NCBI GenBank assembly: GCA_022566435.1
Contig: JADFIX010000343.1
Location: 1 to 5,456 of the forward strand
Length of the DNA stretch: 5,456 bases
Reading direction: 5' to 3'
Source of the DNA: Planctomycetota bacterium
GTDB taxonomy: Bacteria; Planctomycetota; Phycisphaerae; UBA1845
Below the pieces are notes generated by a model. It was not told where the DNA came from. It worked only from the letters and a program-made list of their open reading frames with translations, and did no database searches. Positions 1 through 4,301 of this stretch are shown piece after piece; the stretch's first letter is position 1; each line of letters starts with the position of its first letter. The position numbers and the translations under genes were made by a program.

Positions 1-549
1 GCTAAGAATCAGCCACCCGCCCGCGAGCACCCCAAAATAACGCTGTCCGAGCAGTGGCGCGGTTACTGCGAAGAGCATGGTGGAGACCGCCCACCCGAGG
101 TAGAACAACCGCGTGCGATCAAGGATCGGAAGGATCAACATGCCCAGGCCGGCCATGAACAGAGCGGTGACGGTCAGGGCTTCAGGTGACAGCCCCCTGA
201 TAATGCCCCAAGCAACGAAACCGCCGAACACCGGTGTCAGTACGCCCGCCGCGATCCACTGGAACCGATGCTCTCGCCAGGGGGCCGGGTCCTTGCCTCG
301 GTGACGGTGGTACTTCTTGGCGACAAGGGCCGAGAAAGCCAGCACGCCCATGCAGGGAATAACCAGCAACAGGCCGAAAGTGGTTTGTTCGGGAGGGCTG
401 TACGCCGCCCATGCCGCCAACGGCACGCCCGCGACGGCCCACGCCAGGCTGAGGCCGATGTCTGACCGTCCGATGGGCAACCCTACGCCGGCGGCCCTCT
501 TCATTGTCGCAAGATCGTCACGTATACGGTCCATCTCGGTTTGACTCAT
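1..549 (-). CDS. Multi-pass membrane protein, unknown function (partial, 3' end outside window)
   Basis: The minus strand reads open from an ATG at 549-547 to the window edge, giving 183 residues with no stop. The protein starts MSQTEMDRIRDDLATMKRAA, a short charged, probably cytoplasmic and helical segment. Hydrophobic stretches follow at about residues 30-50, 57-77, 97-118, 124-142, 147-166 and 171 onward, so at least five or six membrane helices are likely. A basic loop (KKYHRHRGKDPAPWREHR, about 78-95) joins helices 2 and 3 and should face the cytoplasm. The start is supported by GGGAG 8 nt upstream and by a promoter-like sequence further upstream. I recognise no family and see no catalytic or transport motif. 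It is divergent from the beta-propeller gene at 971. That it is a real gene is well supported; its function is unknown. Confidence 0.8.
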   Translation of the reverse strand, partial: MSQTEMDRIRDDLATMKRAAGVGLPIGRSDIGLSLAWAVAGVPLAAWAAYSPPEQTTFGLLLVIPCMGVLAFSALVAKKYHRHRGKDPAPWREHRFQWIAAGVLTPVFGGFVAWGIIRGLSPEALTVTALFMAGLGMLILPILDRTRLFYLGWAVSTMLFAVTAPLLGQRYFGVLAGGWLILS

Positions 550-557
550 GGCTGTGG

Positions 558-562
558 CTCCC
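558..562 (-). promoter_or_regulatory. Ribosome binding site of the membrane-protein gene
   Basis: GGGAG on the minus strand lies 8 nt before the ATG at 549. It fixes this start rather than the internal Met at residue 6. Confidence 0.65.
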
Positions 563-584
563 AACAGGCATCCAGGCAGCGCGA

Positions 585-647
585 ATACTCGGATCATACG
601 ACTACTCGTGATATTAGAGTATACAACATGCCTACGCGTTTGTCCAA
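585..647 (-). promoter_or_regulatory. Sigma70-like promoter overlapped by TACTC/GAGTA inverted repeats
   Basis: On the minus strand TTGGAC (647-642) is followed after 18 nt by TATACT (623-618), five of six matches to TATAAT, so transcription would start near 611 and give a leader of about 60 nt for the membrane-protein gene. The -10 box overlaps an inverted repeat: plus-strand TACTC at 603-607 and GAGTA at 617-621, separated by 9 nt. A further ATACTC at 585-590 pairs equally well with GAGTAT at 617-622 and lies 17 bp from the nearer arm. Short arms covering the -10 and early transcribed region are the usual position of a repressor operator. No regulator gene is visible in the window. The promoter is plausible; the operator is an inference. 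Confidence 0.45.
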
Positions 648-956
648 TTTATTCGGGGAAAATCCGTGCCGCGTCGGCGATTCCTGATGTGGAAATCAGG
701 GGAACTTTTCGACGCCATCGCCGCGATCAGGAAATCTCTGCGTGGCCCTCTTGACCGCAGTTCAGCCCGACGGCAGGCCGGAGCTGGGCGGCACGATTTT
801 CAACAGGCGTTTCGTTTCGCTCGATGAATACCACATCGAAACTCTTAGGGACGATTCCGATTCCCCGCAGGGCTTACGCGTGACGGGTTTCGGACCTAAA
901 CTACGCGATAGTTCGGATTGCACGGAAGCCATTTATGACTCGATTTCATATGCGAC
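648..956. other. Intergenic region between divergent genes, no gene seen
   Basis: I find no ORF here with a credible start and codon use. Small structures are visible: CCTGAT (683-688) can pair with ATCAGG at 695-700 or with the copy inside the longer arm ATCAGGAAAT at 726-735, so two alternative stems are possible. AACTA (899-903) pairs with TAGTT (909-913) around a CGCGA loop. A weak plus-strand promoter candidate for the beta-propeller gene is TTCGGA (912-917), 16 nt, TATGAC (934-939); it is not strong enough to list separately. Confidence 0.5.
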
Positions 957-961
957 GGAGG
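957..961 (+). promoter_or_regulatory. Ribosome binding site deciding the beta-propeller start
   Basis: GGAGG lies 9 nt before the ATG at 971. An in-frame ATG at 935 lacks such a site and would put a basic extension in front of the signal peptide, so 971 is preferred. Confidence 0.75.
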
Positions 962-970
962 TATCGGGGA

Positions 971-2356
971 ATGAACAAAACTTGGATCATCGCCGCTTTG
1001 CTTACGTCACTGGCGTTGCCGGTTATCGCCGATGAGAAGGGGCCGGGCGCGCTGAATCAGTGGGCGCAGTGGCGCGGACCGCTGGGTACCGGCGTCGCAC
1101 CGCGCGGCAATCCGCCGCTTACGTGGAGCGAAGAAAAAAACGTCCGTTGGAAGGCCGCCATTCCCGGGAAAGGCCTTTCGACTCCCGTTGTCTGGGGCGA
1201 TCGCATCTTTCTCACGGCGGCCATCGCGTTCGGCGACGCACTGCCGGACCATGGGCACGCCCACGGCGCACATGACAACATGCCTGCGTCATATCGCCAC
1301 AAGTTTGTCGTCCTTGCGGTGAACCGCCGCAACGGTTCCATCCTCTGGCAGCGAACGGTCAACGACGAACGCCCACACGAGAGCACACACGAGACCGGAA
1401 GCTGGGCCTCCCACTCGCCGGTGACCGACGGCGAGTACGTGTTCGCATCATTCGGCTCGCGCGGTGTTTATTGTTTGGACATGAACGGCGAGGTCGTTTG
1501 GAACAAAGACCTCGGCAACATGCAGACGCTTCATGGCCACGGCGAGGGCAGCTCGCCGGCGCTTTACGGCGACACCCTGATCGTCAACTGGGATCACGAG
1601 GGCGGGTCGTTCGTGGTCGCTTTGGACAAGCGTACCGGCAGCGAGCGATGGAAGGTGATGCGCGATGAAGTCACCTCATGGTCCACGCCGCTGGTCGTCA
1701 TGCACGAAGGCAGGCCGCAGGTCATTATCGCCGCGACCAAGCGCGTGCGGGGCTATGACCTCGCCAGCGGCGACGTGATTTGGGAATGCGGCGGGTTGGC
1801 GACAAACGTGGTGGCTTCGCCGGTGGCGGCCGACGGCTTTGTCTACGTCGGCAACAGCTACGAGTTTCGGGCGATGCTGGCCATCCGGCTGTCGGCGGCT
1901 AGAGGCGATATTACGCGCACCGATGCCGTCGTCTGGACCCGCCATCGCGACACGCCGTACGTGCCGTCGCCGCTTCTCTACGGCGACCGGCCTACCGGTA
2001 GCGACCGCGCCCCCGTCGGCGACCGGACGCCCGACGGAGACAAGCTGTATTTCCTCAAGCACTACCAAGGTATTCTTACTTGCCTGGAGGCGAAGACGGG
2101 AAAGACGTTGTTCGGGCCGCAGCGACTGCCGGGTATCGGCAATGTGTACGCCTCGCTCGTCGGCGCCGCCGGTCGCGTCTACATCGTCAGCCTCAACGGC
2201 ACGACGGTGGTCCTCGAGCATGGCCGGGAATTCAAGCTATTGGCCACGAATCGACTGGACGACTCCTTCTCCGCATCGCCCGCGATCGTCGGCAACGAAT
2301 TATTCCTGCGCGGTGATCGGAGCCTCTACTGTATCGAGGAGAAAGCGGTGAAATAA
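971..2356 (+). CDS. Exported PQQ-like beta-propeller repeat protein
   Basis: This is a 461-residue protein. Residues 1-20 form a Sec-type signal peptide (MNKTWIIAALLTSLALPVIA, probable cut before DEK), with no lipobox Cys, so it should be soluble in the periplasm. WAQWRGP at 31-37 is the usual opening of planctomycete PQQ-like/BamB-like propeller proteins. Repeated blade motifs of the 'D-x-x-TG-x-x-x-W' type follow: NRRNGSILW (118-126), DMNGEVVW (170-177), DKRTGSERW (219-227), DLASGDVIW (263-271) and EAKTGKTLF (373-381). Fold assignment is firm. The family name does not imply that PQQ is bound, and I see no dehydrogenase catalytic motif, so a structural or binding role is as likely as an enzymatic one. 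Oddities are a His-rich loop (DHGHAHGAHD, 93-102) and a hexapeptide tandem insertion at 338-358. It is divergent from the membrane-protein gene and convergent with the gene ending at 2485, so it is probably transcribed alone. Confidence 0.92.
   Translation: MNKTWIIAALLTSLALPVIADEKGPGALNQWAQWRGPLGTGVAPRGNPPLTWSEEKNVRWKAAIPGKGLSTPVVWGDRIFLTAAIAFGDALPDHGHAHGAHDNMPASYRHKFVVLAVNRRNGSILWQRTVNDERPHESTHETGSWASHSPVTDGEYVFASFGSRGVYCLDMNGEVVWNKDLGNMQTLHGHGEGSSPALYGDTLIVNWDHEGGSFVVALDKRTGSERWKVMRDEVTSWSTPLVVMHEGRPQVIIAATKRVRGYDLASGDVIWECGGLATNVVASPVAADGFVYVGNSYEFRAMLAIRLSAARGDITRTDAVVWTRHRDTPYVPSPLLYGDRPTGSDRAPVGDRTPDGDKLYFLKHYQGILTCLEAKTGKTLFGPQRLPGIGNVYASLVGAAGRVYIVSLNGTTVVLEHGREFKLLATNRLDDSFSASPAIVGNELFLRGDRSLYCIEEKAVK
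1982..2044 (+). repeat. In-frame 18-bp minisatellite inside the beta-propeller gene
   Basis: Three and a half units of 18 bp encode GDRPTG, SDRAPV, GDRTPD and GDK (residues 338-358). A perfect 10-bp direct repeat, cggcgaccgg, occurs at 1981-1990 and 2017-2026, exactly two units apart, and a 10-bp palindrome ctaccggtag lies at 1992-2001. The array sits between LLY and LYFLKHY, where a single short turn would join two strands, so it looks like an expanded loop. Confidence 0.75.
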
Positions 2357-2407
2357 GCCAGCTGAGATGGCAGTCCCGTCGCGGCGCGCCAGGATGGTTT
2401 GTCGTTT

Positions 2408-2423
2408 CGCCGCCGCGGCGGCG
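2408..2423. repeat. Perfect 16-bp GC palindrome between convergent genes
   Basis: cgccgccgcggcggcg is fully self-complementary. It lies between the beta-propeller stop (2356) and the end of the minus-strand gene at 2485. Its position would suit a bidirectional terminator, but neither side has a T tract and the hairpin would have almost no loop. Chance in GC-rich sequence is a real alternative. Confidence 0.35.
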
Positions 2424-2484
2424 TCCGGAAGAATAGCAATTCCAAGTTCAAAGACCCTACTAAGTCATCCGCCCTTCGTCCTAC

Positions 2485-2889
2485 CTATGTCGCGTCGCAG
2501 TGTTGAAACCACAGCTCGCAGAACTCGAAGTTATTTGGATCGTCATCGTCCTGGCATCGCGCGGAGGCTTGATTGCACAGGTATTCCTTCAAAATGAAGA
2601 GCAGCGTGTCAGTGATTCTCTCCGAATCCCGATCCTCGTCTTTGGCTAGGGCAAGAAGTAGCTCAGCAATGCCATCCGTCTCAAGGGTCACACGCATCGT
2701 GGTCCCTTTTTCATCGGTCGTTGTGAATACCACGAAATCATGGGTCACAGAATCCGCTGTGGCTCCATCAAGTGCTCCTTCCGTGATTTCGACTTCTTGA
2801 TTGTTGCTCGGCTCATCCACGGCCATTAAGGACGTTGCTAGCGCAATTCCCACGGCGCCTACCATCAATCCTGCCAAGACTTCTTTCAT
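2485..2889 (-). CDS. Small secreted protein with C-terminal four-Cys tail (second of pair)
   Basis: This is a 134-residue protein of no family I recognise. A signal peptide covers about residues 1-23 (MKEVLAGLMVGAVGIALATS, then LMA before VDE). The mature part is acidic: a Glu/Asp/Thr-rich beta-like stretch (about 32-73), then a leucine-rich, probably helical segment ELLLALAKDEDRDSERITD (about 76-94). All four cysteines are in the last 30 residues at 105, 112, 124 and 131, spaced C-x6-C-x11-C-x6-C, with the core DDDDPNN then ELWF. The upstream gene has the same tail with identical spacing, 14 of 30 positions being identical. The ATG at 2889 is supported by GGGAG 7 nt upstream. It lies 30 nt after the upstream stop on the same strand, so co-transcription is likely. 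Disulfide bonding after export, or metal binding, are both possible; function is unknown. Confidence 0.82.
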   Translation of the reverse strand: MKEVLAGLMVGAVGIALATSLMAVDEPSNNQEVEITEGALDGATADSVTHDFVVFTTTDEKGTTMRVTLETDGIAELLLALAKDEDRDSERITDTLLFILKEYLCNQASARCQDDDDPNNFEFCELWFQHCDAT

Positions 2890-2896
2890 AGCGAAT

Positions 2897-2930
2897 CTCC
2901 CAAAAAAACACTGTTTTCATCAGACGGGAG
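2897..2930 (-). promoter_or_regulatory. Shine-Dalgarno that may be sequestered by the end of the upstream gene
   Basis: On the minus strand CTCCC (2930-2926), 3 nt before the upstream TGA (2922-2920), is complementary to GGGAG (2901-2897), the Shine-Dalgarno of the downstream gene. Between them AAAAC and GTTTT form a second short stem around AGT. A ribosome finishing the upstream gene would open the outer stem and expose the site, the arrangement expected for translational coupling. The outer stem is only 5 bp, so this is suggestive. Confidence 0.35.
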
Positions 2931-3414
2931 CACATTCCTTGAACCAAAGCTTACACCATTCCATGTTATCTGGATTCGAGTCATCCTTACATCTAGCACC
3001 AATAGCGTCGCATATTAAGACCTTTTTTTGGGCTGGCGTTGATCCGTCCCTTCCCCCGATAAGCTCATCAAACCCGGCATCATCACCCTCCCAAACGTCG
3101 AAATACTCTTCGTAGACAACTCGCGCGATCTCGCGGTATCTGTCGTTGACAACGGCTTCGAGCCTGGCGTACTCGGCTTGGTCGGCCCCTTCGTGAGCTT
3201 TCAGGGCGCCCTCCGCCGTTACATATTCCTCATCCGCGCTGAGCCTGGCCCAGAAATCGTCCCTCCACGCTGCCCACGCCGCCTCGTCGTCACCTTGCGT
3301 CTGTCGTTCCACGGTTTCAACTCGCTTGGCGTCTTCGGCATGAATCACTGACTCTGCAGCGAAGGGCCCGACAACCGCCCCAATCGCCATCAATCCAACG
3401 TAGATCTTTTTCAT
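2920..3414 (-). CDS. Small secreted protein with C-terminal four-Cys tail (first of pair)
   Basis: This is a 164-residue protein of no family I recognise. A signal peptide covers about residues 1-26 (MKKIYVGLMAIGAVVG, cut probably after IHA). Its first residues resemble the partner's (MK, then GLM and GAV). The mature chain is acidic and probably helical, with a Trp-rich segment AAWAAWRDDFWARL (about 45-58) and alternating Glu/Tyr/Arg to about residue 107. The only cysteines are 135, 142, 154 and 161, in the same C-x6-C-x11-C-x6-C tail as the downstream gene, here with DDSNPDN and KLWF, again ending three residues after the last Cys. The ATG at 3414 has GGAG 7 nt upstream. A TTG at 3432 in frame would overlap that site and add a non-signal extension, so it is rejected. 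It is probably the leading gene of a two-gene operon. Confidence 0.85.
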   Translation of the reverse strand: MKKIYVGLMAIGAVVGPFAAESVIHAEDAKRVETVERQTQGDDEAAWAAWRDDFWARLSADEEYVTAEGALKAHEGADQAEYARLEAVVNDRYREIARVVYEEYFDVWEGDDAGFDELIGGRDGSTPAQKKVLICDAIGARCKDDSNPDNMEWCKLWFKECAPV

Positions 3415-3421
3415 GACATTT

Positions 3422-3425
3422 CTCC
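3422..3425 (-). promoter_or_regulatory. Ribosome binding site deciding the first secreted-protein start
   Basis: GGAG lies 7 nt before the ATG at 3414. It falls inside the longer TTG-initiated reading, which argues for the shorter protein. Confidence 0.65.
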
Positions 3426-3471
3426 AGAACAAGTCACCTCAATCCAAGAGCGAAACCGTCCGCTCTCTTCT

Positions 3472-3501
3472 TCTATGGACGGTGCCTCAACGGGTTGTCA
3501 A
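3472..3501 (-). promoter_or_regulatory. Proximal promoter candidate for the secreted-protein pair
   Basis: A perfect TTGACA (3501-3496) is followed after 18 nt by CATAGA (3477-3472), which matches only three of six -10 positions. The start would be near 3465, giving a leader of about 50 nt. The -35 hexamer is part of a 23-nt repeat found again upstream. Confidence 0.4.
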
Positions 3502-3504
3502 ACC
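3482..3504 (+). repeat. 23-nt promoter-region repeat, copy 1
   Basis: It reads gtgcctcaacgggttgtcaa followed by acc on the plus strand. It matches copy 2 (3625-3647) at 19 of 23 positions with no gaps, offset 143 bp. A partial third copy, ttcaacgg, lies at 3563-3570. On the transcribed strand the core is TTTGAyArCCCGTTGA, with two TTGA boxes 11 bp apart. It may be a regulator site or a copy of a genome-dispersed repeat. Confidence 0.6.
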
Positions 3505-3614
3505 GCCATGTACGTCGCACCGAGGCGGCCATACTGCTTGTCACTTCGCGGTCGCCCGGTTTTTCAACGGCATAAAGTTGCGTCAACAATAGAAGGAAGA
3601 CGCCCTCTTCCGCC

Positions 3615-3644
3615 ATTCTGTGTCGTGCTTCAACGGGCTATCAA
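3615..3644 (-). promoter_or_regulatory. Distal promoter candidate for the secreted-protein pair
   Basis: TTGATA (3644-3639) is followed after 18 nt by CAGAAT (3620-3615), matching five of six and four of six consensus positions. The -35 hexamer sits at the same place in the repeat as in the proximal copy, so the whole module appears duplicated. The leader would be about 190 nt. Confidence 0.35.
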
Positions 3645-3647
3645 AGC
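3625..3647 (+). repeat. 23-nt promoter-region repeat, copy 2
   Basis: It reads gtgcttcaacgggctatcaa followed by agc, the second copy of the repeat at 3482-3504 in the same orientation. The differences are at positions 5, 14, 16 and 22 of the unit. Confidence 0.6.
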
Positions 3648-3777
3648 CGGAGCATTGCCCGATAACAGAAAGTATAATCGTGGCATTCAGTGGAAGCAAA
3701 TGAAAAAGAAGAAAAACTCGCACAATCAACAAGATTGGGCGCCAAACGTAGTGCATACGCAAAACAGGAGAGTGCCA

Positions 3778-3797
3778 TGTAGACCGCACAGTCTACA
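3778..3797. repeat. Perfect 7-bp inverted repeat (operator or terminator candidate)
   Basis: TGTAGAC and GTCTACA flank a 6-nt centre. It lies 18 nt beyond the stop of the doubtful minus-strand ORF (3816), where it could act as a weak terminator without a T tract. The 20-bp length and symmetry also suit a dimeric regulator's binding site. More TGTA/CTACA half-like words occur just to the right (3800-3822). Confidence 0.35.
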
Positions 3798-3815
3798 GGT
3801 ATGTAACTGTATAGC

Positions 3816-4154
3816 CTACACCAGCCGAGTCAGCGATGATGAGATGAGAATACGGGACGCCGTGTACCATAATGGCACGGTCCGATCTGTTCGGGCGTCT
3901 CCGCGCCTCAGGCGCCCATGAAAAACGCCGGTGCGCCCTGATTCGGGCATCGGCCGGATAAGCCGGTCGATCACCTGGTCCGACGCTCCATGCCGGAGGC
4001 ACCATTTTCCAACGTGATCCAGCACCAAACGTTCGTATAGGAGCACGCGGCTGATGCGGTAGCCGGACTTGGTGCCGACCACGATCGTATCGCTCCAGTT
4101 GAAGCCGCACTTGTGCTCGGGGTCGTACAGACCCGGCTCCGCCGGAAAGCACAT
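3816..4154 (-). CDS. Doubtful ORF, hypothetical protein or gene remnant
   Basis: The 112 codons run from an ATG at 4154, with an in-frame TGA only one codon upstream (4160-4158). I recognise no family. The first 65 or so residues look coding: third positions are mostly G or C, and the protein is mixed in character (for example DTIVVGTKSGYRISRVLLYE at about 22-41, then LDHVGKWCLRH). The last part (from about residue 80, GRLRRGDARTDR onward) is Arg-rich with less biased codons and looks like chance reading. There is no clear Shine-Dalgarno. The frame is also open above the TGA, back past 4260, so a longer gene broken by a stop is possible. It may be a small gene, a decayed one or a long chance ORF. 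Confidence 0.35.
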   Translation of the reverse strand: MCFPAEPGLYDPEHKCGFNWSDTIVVGTKSGYRISRVLLYERLVLDHVGKWCLRHGASDQVIDRLIRPMPESGRTGVFHGRLRRGDARTDRTVPLWYTASRILISSSLTRLV

Positions 4155-4301
4155 GTTTCACTCGAGCATGGTGTAAACGCCCAGGGCTACGCAAGGAGAT
4201 TGATGACGCTCGCTGCCCGCGCAGTGTTCACCGCGGTTAAACTGCGCCGCCGCGCGCCCGCAACTCGCGTTCTTAGTCGCTCCCTCGATCTAACGTCGCG
4301 G
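4155..4301. other. Short intergenic stretch downstream of the Cys-rich gene
   Basis: It holds the hairpin at 4219-4247. A plus-strand AAGGAG (4193-4198) lies 4 nt before an ATG at 4203, but the frame that follows runs antisense through the Cys-rich gene and is not credible. Confidence 0.45.
4219..4247. terminator. Imperfect hairpin, possible terminator of the Cys-rich gene
   Basis: GCGCAGT (4219-4225) and ACTGCGC (4241-4247) form a perfect 7-bp stem, and the 15-nt interval contains the self-complementary ACCGCGGT (4230-4237). It begins about 55 nt after the Cys-rich stop on the minus strand. No T tract follows, so a classical intrinsic terminator is not shown. Confidence 0.35.

Larger units (their letters stand above)
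3505..3777. other. Gene-free region upstream of the secreted-protein pair
   Basis: No ORF here has both a credible start and coding-like composition. The stretch holds the distal copy of the 23-nt repeat, a purine-rich run at 3698-3715 and a third minus-strand promoter-like pair, TTGCTT (3699-3694), 17 nt, TATACT (3676-3671). A plus-strand TATAAT at 3673-3678 overlaps the latter but has no -35 partner. Confidence 0.5.

Noticed and set aside
935..970. Upstream ATG for the beta-propeller gene
   Set aside because: It adds a basic, non-signal stretch before a clear signal peptide; GGAGG at 957-961 points to 971.
742..1035. Plus-strand 97-codon ORF overlapping the beta-propeller start
   Set aside because: It has no Shine-Dalgarno, overlaps the signal-peptide region out of frame and has no recognisable protein character.
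3673..3678. Plus-strand TATAAT as a promoter
   Set aside because: No -35-like hexamer lies at 16-18 nt, and no plus-strand gene follows.
3583..3789. Minus-strand 68-codon ORF with a hydrophobic stretch
   Set aside because: It has a GTG-type start without a Shine-Dalgarno, and it covers the repeated promoter modules in AT-rich sequence, where hydrophobic chance translations are common.
3475..3921. Plus-strand 148-codon ORF
   Set aside because: It has no ribosome binding site, random-looking composition and runs antisense across the promoter repeats and the doubtful ORF.
3793..4194. Minus-strand 133-codon ORF overlapping the 3816-4154 ORF
   Set aside because: It is Arg/Pro/His-rich, shadow-like and shows none of the third-position bias seen in the alternative frame.
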